Shown here: in pieces, positions 12,787 through 25,250 of the stretch
Layout: every line of letters begins with the position of its first letter
Position numbering within the stretch: position 1 is the stretch's first letter
Origin: Colius striatus
Taxonomy: Eukaryota; Chordata; Aves; Coliiformes; Coliidae
DNA: 64,000 nucleotides
Direction of reading: 5' to 3'
NCBI RefSeq assembly: GCF_028858725.1
Contig: NC_084763.1
Location: 1,240,001 to 1,304,000, forward strand
Translations under genes and position numbers: made by a program
The notes under the pieces: generated by a model
What the model was told of the DNA's origin: nothing
The model's input: only the letters and a program-made list of their open reading frames with translations
Databases searched by the model: none

Positions 12787-13070
12787 TCATAGAATCCCCG
12801 AATGGTGGGGGCTGGAAGGGCCCTGCAGAGCTGCTGCAGTCCCAGCCTCTGCTACAGCAGGTTCCCCTGGCTCAGGGGGCTCAGGAACGTGTCCAGCTGG
12901 GCTTGGAAACCTCCTGAGAAGGAGCCTCCACACCCTCCCTGGGCAGCCTGGACCAGGGCTCCCTCACCTCAGCACCAAAGGAGTTTCTGCTCCTGTGCCA
13001 GTGGAACTTCTTGTATTCCAGTTTGTGCTGGTTACCCTTTGTCTCTAGTTCATGTTGTTCAGCACCAGAT
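12787..13070 (-). mobile_element. CR1 LINE, 5'-truncated 3' end (inverted)
   Basis: A minus-orientation CR1. On the plus strand it opens with the reversed tail 'tcatagaatccccgaatgg'. It continues through 'gccctgcagagctgctgcag', the reversed diagnostic segment 'agcaggttcccctggctcag' and 'ccctccctgggcagcctgga', and fades near 'gttaccctttgtctctagtt'. It is nearly the same sequence as the plus-oriented copy at 1161-1545, differing at only a handful of positions in the shared ~190 bases. Both therefore come from one closely related, relatively young source lineage. Confidence 0.95.
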
Positions 13071-16000
13071 GACTCCCAGTGCTTTGTCATCCTGAAGTTT
13101 ATAGCCTCAGGCCACAGCCATGTAAGGCTGGTTTTGCACAGTTATTTCTAACTATTCTAATTATTTTATCATCAAGTTATTTTAATTCTCAACAATGACC
13201 CAAAAACCTGTTCTAGCTGTCTCGGTCCATCAGCTGTCCCAGACTCCATGCCAGAGTCCAGTTTATTTCTTCTCCGTAAGGAGAAGTCTCCTCTGCCTAT
13301 ACAAATGCAAAATGCAACCTTTTCCTTAGTTCACGCACACCTCATCAGGAAGAGTCAGGGAGCTAGGGGTTTTGGTATGACTAAGATGTGAGTCTAAAAT
13401 ATTGGACAGTGCCATTGTGAATATTCTTAAAATCAAAGCCAAGGTTAAGATCACTTCTGCTTGCAAGTGCGAAAATCTCAAAAACACAGGGTCTTTAGTG
13501 AGTTGAAATACCATGCCCAAAGGAAAAGGGGAGGTGCTGCTTTTGAATAGTCTTTTTGGTCTTACATAGCCATCTGAACAGCTATGAGATTCCTTTGCAC
13601 ACATCAGCAATCTGGGTGTCCATGTATATGAGCAGCAAAAACCTGAGACCTCTGGAAATTCTCCCTGCCAGGATCTGACCCTGACTTTTCAAAAAACCAG
13701 TTTTTCTCATACGCCTGTTTTCACAAGTCAGATAAGCATGGAACTTTTCTTACTTGAATTAAATGCTCCATACCTGCCAATACTGAAGCCTTATAAACGT
13801 ACACTGTGCAACAGAGAAGTATTCACATATGCTTTATGCTGGTTTGATCCAGAAACTTAATGCTATTTGCTAACAGTGCCAGTGTTCGGATGGTGTCTGG
13901 ACATTATTCAGGTTAAATGAGTGCCACTGCAGCATAGCAGCCCTGTACACATGTATATTCACATGTAGTGGTGTCTCCTTTTATTTTTCAAATGAAAAAC
14001 TTATGTAGTTATAATATTTGTCTGAATTTGCATCAGTGGAAAGAATGGTTTCTAAATTGAGCTGCTTCAGTGCTGAAAGAAATTATGTGCACAGCTATAA
14101 GCACTGACATACAGAAATTACAGCCCCCTCTAAACTCAACTGTGTGATGTAAAACCAGCGAAAGTAAATCACATTTCCATGTACTTGTCTTTAAGACTCA
14201 GCAGTTAAATAAAATGAATATTTTTTGGCTTTGGACAAAAAAAGCTGGAATTTATAACTCGCAAGTTTTAGTCTCTGTTGTAATTATGTCAGATGGCTTC
14301 TCAATACAACATTCATATGGTGCTGCTTCCTACATTTTGCAGCTAACCTTCGTGTAAAATTGTTTTCAACACTCGGTTTAGCTCACACGCCGAGGCTCTG
14401 TGCTCAGTCACCACAAGGGACAGCAGTGGGATAGCACTTTGGTTCTTTACATTCATTTCTTTGCATTGACATGCCCGTAGGTTTTAAACATCTTGTATTT
14501 CTCTTTTTGCACTATTACTGAGGAGGTGTTGCCTTTAGAGTTTCTTATTCCATCTCCTGCACCCTGTTCATGATACAGAAACCATATCTGTAGTGGCAAC
14601 ACTCCTGACTTCTGTAGTTGACTTACTCTGAAGAAAATTCTTGAACAATATCAATAATTTGCAAGAAGATCCTTGAGGGAACATCCTGCAAAGAAACCAA
14701 GGGTGAACTCGTATTGTTGTGCTAATTACTGAATTGAACAGGAGAAGTGCAGTGTGAAAGCCACTGTGTGGGTAAGCCTCATTAAGATACAGCATTCCCG
14801 ATTAATTGTTGAATTAATTTAATTCAGATGGAGGGACAGATCACATTCAGGGGCAGAATGAAGAACTCCTAGGAATAATTAGATGAAGTGGAAGGAAAAT
14901 ACCATTATCTGTTTATTTATGTTCTGTCCTGATCACTTGCATTTGCTTGTGCTACTGGAAGGACACTCAAGCAAACACTGAAGATTTAAAAATCTTTACA
15001 GAATGCCAGTAATCAGCTGCACACTTCCAATGCTACTGTAGAGCCATGTTTCTCATATTAATCCTAGTACACAAATCCAGGCAAAGGAGGAAAAGACACC
15101 GTGTACAACTGAACACCAACTTAGGAAACTGAGCATTTACCATGGACTACACATAAGAATTCAACTGTAGAAGTTCTTCCTCAACTAACTCTTAACCATG
15201 AACAAGCTCCCAAAGTGAGCTGGTCACAGACTCTACAAAACAAAAAGCCTTTTAACTTGATAAATTACCCATGATGGATTAGTTTCCCAGCTTTACAGTC
15301 CAGCAGGTTGTCTAAATCTTGTAACTGGAGATATATATGAAGAAGAAAACCAACCTAATTTCAGTTCCAAAAGCTCTGGATTAAGTGCAATGGATGAATA
15401 AGCAATCTGGTGCCCTGCCAGCTTGGATTGCTACAGCTTCACTGGTTTTTGCATTTATATCAACTGGATATAGTTACTTCAGACATAAGATGTCACGTCT
15501 TCAGTTATCTTTTTTCATCACTGAAACTTGGATCTAGCCTTAGAGCTGAGTTCTAATCCTATCATAATAGCAAGGTTTGGGCAGTTAAGACCATTTTATC
15601 CTACTGTAAAATTCAAAGTGCTTCTTTCACTGTAATTTTGGTCAACGAGAAGAGAAAAAAAGGACTTGCATTAAACAAGAAAGAGCATAAATGAGATAGC
15701 CAATCTCTCACCAGAACCTGATTAACTAGTCCACAAAACAGATCTTTTCTGTTCCATGAAAAATAAAGTTGCATCTTAATAACTAATTTCCATTATGGGA
15801 TTTGGCAGTCAAGAACTGAAAGTTGGAAGAAGGAATAATGGAAAACAATTTAAATCCTAAAGTAGCTGCAGTCTCAAGCTACAGTTATCTAAACCAAGCA
15901 TGCTAAAAGAAGCCTTTCATTGCAGGATATGTTTCCGGTTAACCCTCTGAAGAAGCCTCAGGTTTTGTAAGATATGAGCAAGCCACGGCCCAGCATGGTT

Positions 16001-16894
16001 TCCTCTCCCTATTTAAAGCCAGGCTGCGTTAAGGAGGATGTGGGTTCTTATTCAGTTCCCTCATTGCTGCCATTATTCATTAATCCATCTACTGTAGCTA
16101 TTTAGAAACAAATCCTGTGTCACATTTTGCCAGCCGTGATATAGCAAAGCAAGGTCTTTCTCCCAAAGATTTAACGCCTTCATAAACAGTATAGACCATC
16201 TCTAATTGCCATTTCCCTTGCTCTTAGCATTATGAATAGTAGTACAAACAAGAAAACACCAGAGAAAAGACATTTCTGCTCTGTCCAGTTCATAGTCTAG
16301 GTCTCTAAACATTATTTGGATTAAGTAAATGTTACACTTCTTTTGTGGTCTCACACAGCGCCCAGAAACCTCTTCAACGTCAAATTAAGACCTGAATTAC
16401 AGTCCTAAAACATGCATAAACTTCTGTGCTAGAACCTCTGTATTACTGAGAAGTTTTCCTCCGAAACAAAACAGAAATCAATAGTCTAGGAAGTGAAATT
16501 TCCATTTTTGTTACAGGGAGTATCAAAAACTGCTGTATGATATGACCACCTTGTTCAGAACAGAACAAAATCCCTCACTAGTTCATTTTACTGAAGCCAT
16601 GATCAAATGCTTAGCTCACGTTCTCAGTACTTCTATGTTGATATCCTGGGGACAGTGCTGGCTAGAGTGACATCACCACTAGAGAATCAATTCATTACAC
16701 AAACGCACAATAAATAGTCTCTTTTGCAGCTCCAGGGCTCCAAACTCTGGCAGAAGCTAAAATACACATTTTCATCTCTTCCACAGAAAGGCTGAACACC
16801 TCTTACTGGTCATCAAATTGATGACTGAGCCCTAGGAACTGGTGAGCCTCAATGGTGTCTTAAGTCAGCTCTTCAGAGCTGTTGTGCTCACCAG
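13071..16894. other. non-coding, no gene recognised
   Basis: About 3.8 kb. The first few hundred bases may still belong to the LTR-type element left of the CR1, but no terminus is visible. A cluster of TAAT/ATTA cores lies at 14798-14825. The stretch 16030-16150 looks compositionally like a conserved non-coding element, but this cannot be tested without alignment. No open frame above 95 codons. Confidence 0.55.
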
Positions 16895-17215
16895 CCAGAT
16901 GTTCACTTGCCGGTCCCACTCACTGCAACACTTTGAGCCCTGTTGTTCAGACAGTTCTGCACCCAAAGCACCATCTACCTGTCCGTCTCATGGCTGAACA
17001 ACCTGTCCAGAAGGATGCTGGGAGTGACAGTCCCAAAAGCCTTACTAACACCCAGGAAAGCCTACATCCAGCACTCCCTACGGGAGTGACCCCATAGTAG
17101 AAGGCTGCCCAATGAGTTAAACAGCACTTCCCCTGTGTGAACCTGTGCAGACTGGCCTGGGGACTGCATTGTTCTTTGGAAGCCTTTCAGCAGCGCACAG
17201 CACGACCTTCTCCAC
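16895..17215 (-). pseudogene. decayed CR1 reverse-transcriptase (ORF2) fragment
   Basis: Unlike the other CR1 copies, this is an internal piece of the CR1 ORF2 reverse transcriptase, coding sense on the minus strand. Around 17008-17057 the minus strand reads FLGVSKAFGTVTPSILL, which matches the CR1 RT motif-A block (family form YLDFSKAFDTVSHSILL). Both Asp positions of the block are Gly here, including the first catalytic Asp, so the copy could not be active. The flanking plus-strand text ('aaaagccttactaacaccca', 'agcacttcccctgtgtgaac', 'gactgcattgttctttggaa') also follows the antisense of the same CR1 region. Stops and indels break the frame on either side. No 3' tail is attached, so this is an old, fragmented insertion. 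Confidence 0.8.
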
Positions 17216-20200
17216 CACTCTTACAGGTACTGAACCTGTTTTGCACATGGAGTTGCATACCAGTTTTATACCTCCACAGTAAAGGAGTTGTTGTAATGAA
17301 TAAGGTGAGGTCTAATGATTGCAACAGATGCCACAGATCACTGCACTGGGCTTGTTTGCCATCACTTGAAATTATTGACCTGAAACAAAAAACTCTGCAG
17401 ACTAACGTCAAGTCTTTCAGAACATTGCAGGAAACAGTAACACTACTCCAGTATTGACTGGTATTGTCTTTTGCTGTCCCACTGGCAACACACATAATCA
17501 GTAAGCTAAAATTCTCTCTCATGTTTGTGGACAACCCATTTCAAAAGAAGCAAAGAGAATGACATTAATCAAGAAAAACACAGTTATGGATTATTAAGAA
17601 CCATATTCTAATATTATGCAGTTATGGACTATTCAAAAGTATATACTACTATTATACAATATGCAGATTTTATTATTGAGAACTCTCAAGAAAGCATTTT
17701 GATCTCCAATGAATACAAAGCTCATATATTGGTTGTACTACAGAATGTAGTACTACAGTATGGGAAACATGGCTTTCACACTAGTACTGAAAATATTCAG
17801 GTCTTAAACAGAGAGGTACTACAGATGAATGCCAGATATTTTTATTTATATACCTAATTACACGAGTTCATTATTTAACAACTAGCATTTTTAATTCTCT
17901 CTCAGCCCACCAAGCTGTTCTAACATGACAGCATGACCTTCAGTTTCAAAGTTGGTTTTGCACTGTGCTTTTTAACCTTTAGAGTTTGCTTTTTAGTGCT
18001 TAGTTTACTGCACTATGATAGCATGCAAAATGGACTCCATGATCGCCATTAGCATTTTGTATACTCATTTGAGCTGTCTGAAAGAACAAAGTGCAGCCGT
18101 CAGACCATTTGTGCTTGTCCTGTACTTTCATAGTAACTGAAGGATAATGGCTTCATTTGTCACTTTTTTTCTGTCATTAATATGACTTTAAAGTGATTAA
18201 TGAAAGAACAAATATCATTCTAACAGTAAGAGGTAGGAATATAGGGAAAGTTATGGAATGTTTCTAAGCTGAATTCAATTACTGCCCTAAGTGCTCCTCA
18301 TTCATTTTCTGAAAGGCTATTGTCAAACAAAAGCAGTAGAAACCAGTTCTGAAGGACACTCAGAGATGTCTTGCTATTTAGATCTTTACAAAGTTGAGTC
18401 ATCTAAGGAGATCCCGGTTCAACACATTAGTCTTGCTCATCCAGACTCAACCTACCAGCTGTTGCAAAGATAATTCTCACTTCCAGCATTTAGAAATGTC
18501 TCGAGCCCAACATTTTCAACTGACCAGCCACCTCTGTAAATCTGAAGTCAGATACAAGAAAACATTAAATAAAGGGATTTCTTTGGCATTCAGGATATTT
18601 GAATATGGTCACTCCAAGGCCTACTGAAACAATTCCTGATTGGAGAACTGCAGCTGCACCTGATCCAGAAATCAAATACCACCCTCTTAAAAAAGCATCC
18701 ACCACTGATCACAAAAGTACCATCTCGAGATGGAAAACATAAGGTTGCTTCTTGCAGTGACAAATTCACCAGGCAAACAGTTGGCATATTACGTGAGTGC
18801 AAGACTATGACTTTACATGTGGATTAGGATGAGGCAAAGGAGTCATTTCTTTGGCTGTAAGCAGTGATTTTTGAAGTGGCAAGATTTCAGCAGAATAAAT
18901 CTGTCAACTCAGTTTCCACACCTTTATGACTAGAAGGGATCACTACATTGTTTTTAACAAGCCTGTGAATGTTCACAGGTCACATCATTTCACCGTATTA
19001 TCTTTGTGTTCAGTCCAATCAACCCATGAATCTACTTGGCTAAAACTTGTTCCCAGAAGGCATACAGCCTTCATTTGAAGGCCAAGAAACCATTCAAACT
19101 CTTGCATGAAAACTGCATGACACCAGTTAAAAACTACAAACAGACAGAAACACTGTTCTGCCTTATTTGTGTGTAATACATGATACAATTCACTATATTG
19201 CATTATGTTTAAAAAACCTATGAAGAACTCACAGGAACTTGTTCTCTCCCTCACTGTATTTGCCAGGTATTACTAGTGGCAAATGCTGAAGCTGTAATTC
19301 CCTTCATCTGAAGGCAGCTTTGCACTGTGTGTGTTAAACACACGAAAGAGCTCTCAGCCAACACATCCCCTATAAAGGGCTGCATGTGTGCTCACACTGA
19401 TGATTGTAGTGGGCACTCTGAACAAAACCCTCCCCTTGCCGGGTGCAATTCTATTACCTGTTGAGACAGTTTCACTTTGCCTGGCTTTTTCTAGTGAATT
19501 AGCAGCTCAGAAGTGAGGTATTCAATGATGTGAGCTGTATTTACTCTCCTGCTGCCTTCCTCCTCATACCCACCTTGTTCCTTTTTCCTTGACATCCATC
19601 TTACAACTGATTTTGTAATTATGTTGTGACTTTCCTCTTCATGCAGATTGTTATTTCTTCTACATAAGGTTTTTACCTGACATGTACAGAATTTACTGAC
19701 ATTTTTTTCCTGACAAAATCAATCACTGTCATCCTCAGTAAGGATTAATGGCCTTTGAAGGTTCCAGTTTTTTCCTTCATGGTTTTAAATTGCCCATCTA
19801 AGAGAAGCAAATGTCCTCACTCACTACGGCTGTGGTTTTTGTTAAGATGGGTGGACATCACCTTTGCACCTATCCTCCTCTACCTTGCCCTGTGCAGTCA
19901 TTTTAACAGTTTTGTTGTTGCATCTCTATTCTAGCTCTATGTATCTATAAGCAGAATAATTTCAGCAGCCATTCAGTGCCTATAGAGGTCCCACTGCAGT
20001 AATAAAAAGGCTTCCTAGATAGTCTCAGAGAAAGATAAAACACACTTTAGGACACAGAATTTAATTAGGGTCAGAAACAAAATGCTAGCAAGTTTGAGCT
20101 GAGGCAGTTCAGACCAGCTTTGAAGTGACAAGTTTCCATGATTTAAACTTATCTCAGAACCAGAACTGCCTTTTATCAGGGAACCTATACTTCAATCTTA

Positions 20201-21962
20201 GATCTGCTTGCTAAGGAAAAAAAACAATCAAAACATCTGTAATGTTTTCAGCTAAAGCCATTTGTAAATAAGCTCCAGCATCAAATACAAGATGAGTTCA
20301 GGATATTTCCTAAGCCTTATACTGTAGGACTAAGTGTATGAGGAATGTATTAAGGTTTCATCCATTGTATATTAAAAATGTACTGTATAAAAATCAACAA
20401 ACAAATCGGTGTCCAGTTAGAAGCAATAAGATGTTGGCATCAATTTAAAGGATATTTCCTTACTGAGATTAAAGTTTACAAGTTGAGCTACAGGTAAAGC
20501 TGCAGCATCTGAAGTTTTGACAAAAACTAGGGCTGCCCTTTACTGTTTTCAGAATAGCCACTGAAGCAGTCGTTCATGTGTGAGCCGACTGCAGCTACCC
20601 AGCTGGGAGCAGGGAGCTATACAGACAATTTCACAGCTCAGTGGGTACTTCTCTGGGTGTGCTTCTGTTTCAGAGGAGAATCTCACTGTTCTGTTTCCAG
20701 CCTATAATTATCAATGCCCAGTTTGTAACCTTTTTCCTCATGCCAAGTCTCTCACTTGAGTTATTTTTTTTCCCTTCCTGTTGGTTACTTCCCAGATATA
20801 TTTATCCAGGACAATCACATCCCTTCTCCACACACTTGCCAGATCAAACAACCCAAGTCGCTCTAGTTTCCTGTCTCTTCCTTCACCTGATCATTGCAAC
20901 AGCTCATCTCTCCAAGTTCCCTTTTTGCTTCTTTCTTGTTTGGATCCCCCTATATCTGCGCAACTCTACAGAACCAAAAGGCTCAGATATTCCACGAACA
21001 ACCAACCTGAATACATTGCACCAATATGCTTTATGTTGCATCAGTGCAATTACATGAAGATGAATCAGGAATCAGGAAAGAGGATTAGTCTTCCTTCAAA
21101 AAGAAATGCATCTCCTCCACTGATGTTGAAAAGAAACGATGGAAAACAGAACCTGATTTCTGTTCCTGTTCCCACAGCTGAGGCGAATGTCAAAATTCAA
21201 AGGTGGCACTGCCGAGGTGAGACAGCCTCGGTTTAGTGTGGTGCTGCAGTGAGCTGGGGGACATCAAGGGTACTCACATTCCAGTTTCATGTTCTCTGAA
21301 GGGCTCCTACCAATATGTATCAGTCTGCACTCTGGACTGCTTTGTGTTGCAAGTCAAATAGCAGGATTTTTATTCTAACAATGCAGTGCAATTAAACATA
21401 CTCTCAGGGCTTCATCCTAAGCCACAGCAGCAGACTGATGCGGTAGGTATGACAGCTGTGTTATCCTACTTACTTACAGAAACCCACAAAGGTCAACAGA
21501 TTCTCAGTGTCTTCAACAAGCTCCAATTAACACAGAAACATTTTTGACCACATATTTCCTGGCTAGAGTCATTACTTTTCAGTGACACTGAACATCTTGC
21601 TCTCAGCCCACACGCCTGACTCCTCCTGCAACTCATCCTCCCTTCATGAGCAGCAAGTGGGAAAGTTAATTTTCAATGCAGAGAGCCAAGCTCAGAGCCT
21701 GGCCCCTGGACTGGACCAGATGGCATTGTAAGCAACATATGCAAAACTGCACCAGACTGCTGTTTTCTGCCTAGATTTCAGGTAGGTTGGCTTTAGCTCC
21801 TTACATTTGTCCCAGTCCTATGTATCAATACCACTGTGAGTCCTCATAGGGCCAGAGCAGCTCACTGTAGATTTCTCAGTTGCTACAGCTGCAGTCATTG
21901 CTTCCTCCTCACTCTCACTCTCTTCATGCCTGAAGTTCTTCAAGAGGGGCAAAGCCACAGCA
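17216..21962. other. non-coding, no gene recognised
   Basis: About 4.7 kb. It holds a perfect palindrome 'gtagtactac' near 17746 and an AT-rich block at about 18120-18215 with several ATTA/TAAT cores. Two overlapping open frames (138 and 151 codons) occur at 20641-21236 in a pyrimidine-rich stretch. They have no domain, no codon-bias signal I can see and no splice context that favours them. Confidence 0.55.
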
Positions 21963-22045
21963 GACCTGATCTAGTGATGGCAACAGTCTTCCTTTGATGG
22001 GGAAGCTGGACTAGCTGACCCCCAGAACTCCCTTTCAACAAGTAC
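21963..22045 (+). mobile_element. heavily decayed CR1 3' end
   Basis: The order of motifs follows a CR1 3' end but with many substitutions: 'gacctgatctagtgatggca', then 'ggggaagctggactagctga', then 'cccagaactccctttcaac'. No clear tail is present. The fit is by motif order only, so chance resemblance is possible. Confidence 0.45.
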
Positions 22046-23496
22046 TTCTACCATTAAAGGACTCATTTTCCTCCCTGCTCCATACAGCCCTGCTGTGCCT
22101 CTCTGCTATAAGATCAGTACTTATTCAAGAGGAAAACAATACAGCAGCAGCTGTGCAAACTTTACTGGTGGTATTTCTTTCCAGCATGTCCAAACCCACG
22201 TCCAGAGCAGTCTACAGTGAGAGGCCATCAGCGGGTACAAGGCCAAATGGAGAACTGAGGGAACTGCAGCAAGCACTCCAACCCAGGCTCAACTTTGCCG
22301 TGGTGTTTTCTGGAAGCACATAATCTAAGTAAAAGGAATATCAAGGCTATTCTCAGCATTTAACAGTAGATAGGGGGCCTGGACCTCACTGCTTAGTATA
22401 AATGTAGCCATTAAGCCTAGTTCATTCCATAAATCTGTTGGTGCTAAGTTTCAAACACACCTTTCCTCCACACCTTGCGGGACTGAGCTTACACTGGATG
22501 TAAACAATGGTGCAATGTCTCGGGTATCCTCCACCGAGCTTGCGCTGGCCAAGCTTGTTTTCCAGCCAAGCTGGAGCTATTGCTGTACTGTCTCCAGCAC
22601 AATTACTCACAAAGTTCTTGTGTTCTTTCCCCATCTCAGCATGTTGCTTCCTGTGACATTTTCCATAACATCTTCAGCTAGTCCTTAGCCTTGTGGGAAA
22701 CAGAAGCAAACCATCTCTCTGAACTCAGACCACACAAACAGAGGGCTGAAAGCATTACAGCGAAAGGCATCTCTGAGCAAAGGCTATTCAACGTAAACAT
22801 ACTGCCATTTGGTTCCAGGCACAGAAAACATTGCCTTCTCTTGCTCTTTTACTTCTGTCCTTGGGGAAAAAAAAACCAAAAAAACAACCCAAACCAAAAA
22901 AAACCCAACAAGAACACTCAAGAAACAACCAACACTGTTATTTCGGGCGGGGTGGGGGGCAAGGAACTTATTTGGGTTCAAGGCATAAGAATAGGATTTC
23001 ACTGCGAGATCTGCACATCTGGGAAACACAAATTACATTAGTGCACATAATGGAAACACACACATTGTAAATGTTTCTACTTAGAGACACACAAACTGTA
23101 ATACTCGAGTCCTTGAGTGTCAGCTGGTGTCAATTGTCAAAGCTCCACCAGTTCCAGCAGAGATTTGCCCACTGGCAGCAGCTGAGACTCCAGTCCTCGG
23201 CCACTGAACTCGTCCTGAAACACCACTCAGCAACAGCATCATGTACAGCACACTGGCATGTGCCCCAATCCCTAGCATGACACGGACCTTTGGAGATCAA
23301 GTCTCTCACTACTCAACCAGCGCTTGTGGGAAGCACAGTGTATCACCAGTGTGCACAGCAAACCCATGCAGTTCTCTCCCTCTCCCAGAGACAGGCGAGG
23401 CTTTCAACCAGGAACTGTTGCTGCTGTTTTGTTCAAAAACACAGTCTCAGTGCTCCAAGTGTAAAGAAAAAACAAGACTTCTGCCACTAGTGCTGA
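22046..23496. other. non-coding, no gene recognised
   Basis: About 1.45 kb including an A/C-rich low-complexity tract (22866-22922) and a G-rich run at 22947-22962. Open frames up to 116 codons here are created largely by the low-complexity tract. Confidence 0.55.
22866..22922. repeat. A/C-rich low-complexity tract
   Basis: Runs of 4-9 A separated by CC or CCC over about 55 bases. Similar tracts occur at 25168-25250, 31986-32025 and 44374-44400, with G/T-rich complements at 27063, 38611 and 63863. It is not a regular microsatellite and not a telomeric repeat. Confidence 0.8.
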
Positions 23497-23575
23497 GCTG
23501 TTTGCACACAGGGGGGTTGGACTGGATGATCTTCTGAGGTCCCTTCCAACCCTGAAGATTCTGTGGCTCTGTGAT
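23497..23575 (+). mobile_element. CR1 LINE 3' tail
   Basis: A short, well-conserved CR1 3' end: 'caggggggttggactggatg', 'aggtcccttccaaccctg', then a degraded tail 'attctgtggctctgtgatt'. Only about 80 bases of the element are present. Confidence 0.95.
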
Positions 23576-25167
23576 TAGCTGACCTTTACAGGTTACCTAA
23601 GTAATTATTACGAAGTGTTACCATACAGTCAGGTGAGCCTATAGAAGGGGAGACTCAGGGTTGGTACCTGTCAAGAGTAATCTCCAGCAGTGCTGCAGAA
23701 TGAACCAGCCATGCTACGAGGCTTAACAGCACAGCAAGTCCAAACGTTCATCTCTCTCAGCAGTAGGTCTGCACTTGTTCTGCAGCATCGTGCCACTTCC
23801 ATCTAACTGATGAGAACCACCCAGCATGATTTCAAACATTACTACATCCTATTTACCTGCGGTCAGAGAGAGAATTCGTTTCACACATATCCTCACCATA
23901 ACAATTCTGAAATGGAAGGAAAATAGAGCTTGAAGTAAAATTCATGAGAGACATCCCAACGGATATTTTAGAATCTCATTTCTAAACTTTGAATCAATGT
24001 TTTAACCCTGCAATTAAAAAAAAACCTTGCTAAAAGGCAAAATCTTAGAAATTTGCTGGCAAACAACCCTTCTCCCACAATACTTGTCCTCATAGAAGAG
24101 GTAGGACACCTGCAGTCATAGGATGGTCACAACAATTATGCTACTATGCTGAACACGGAAACGTCTCAGAGCCTGATACAAAGACAACTGGCACTCACGA
24201 TCATGTCTTCTAAGCCTGGAAACGTGAAGGTTATTCAGGTTGAATGTGATAAGAACAAATTAATAAGTACAGTCTGCATTCAAGCAGCAAGATTTATCAG
24301 AGATTAACACATTATCACTTTTATGGAACCTGTATGATACCAAAAAGCAGATGTTGAAAAGGAAAATTATCTGCAAGGTTAATCTTCTTCCTACAGACGA
24401 TTCACAGAACTAGGTTTTGCTTAATCCTGTTAAAGGATTATTTATAACATGTTACAAAGTCAGGTTTGCACCAAGGGTACCCAATGGAAGTCACTAGTCA
24501 AGCCCAGCATACCGATGGCATAGCTAGGTATGCAGTCATAGCTGCTCCCAAATTGCACCACTTGAAGCAAACACTAATCCTGAACAGAAAATCCACCTAT
24601 TCTCTTGGCAATCAAGTGGTAACTCCTCTTGTTTTGCAACTAACTGTGAAATAAAGACACTCAAGTACCAACGTCCTTATACAGCTGATTGAACTTGTGC
24701 TTATAAATATCTGGGCCTGACTGGATTTGTTTTTTTCCTGCCTTTGATCTGTCTCTATATTCCTTTGTCAAATTATTTTCAATGAAAAAAGTTCCTTCAG
24801 TTTGGGTTCACAATCATGACTGCAGGTTTAGCCATTTAAACAGCAGCTCAAATCTGCACCGTTTGACCAGAGAGGCAGTTTTTAATATGCTCTTGGACCA
24901 TTCCTCCACAGTCTATGCTCTCATCTCAAAAAAGTGCATGTTTTCGCATGTATTTCTATATAAATACTTAAGTTTTTCACTAGGGTTGACCAAGACAGCA
25001 AAAGTACAGTAAATCACGTGTTCATTTTTACAGAAACTGACAGTGCTAGTTCACACTTAAACAATTTCCCAGAAAGCAATGACAATTACACCTGAATTGC
25101 ATTTACCACCCGTGTATTCCCCATCCAATTCCCTCCCATTGCCCTCGGATCTCCTGTCCTGTCCTTT

Positions 25168-25250
25168 GGAAAAAACCAAACCTAAAACCAAACAAACCCT
25201 CCAAAAAACCCCAACATCCAAAGAAACAAACAAAGAGAAGAAAGAAAAGG
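25168..25250. repeat. A/C-rich then A/G-rich low-complexity tract
   Basis: Begins with CCAAA/CCTAAA-like steps and drifts into purine-rich GAAA steps after about 25220. Two overlapping short open frames on opposite strands come from this bias and are not genes. Confidence 0.8.

Noticed and set aside
17740..17760. Palindrome GTAGTACTAC near a second TACTAC
   Set aside because: Ten bases only, and consistent with chance in AT-rich DNA.
20641..21236. Overlapping 138- and 151-codon plus-strand frames
   Set aside because: They are two frames of the same pyrimidine-rich stretch. Neither shows a domain or a favoured codon pattern.
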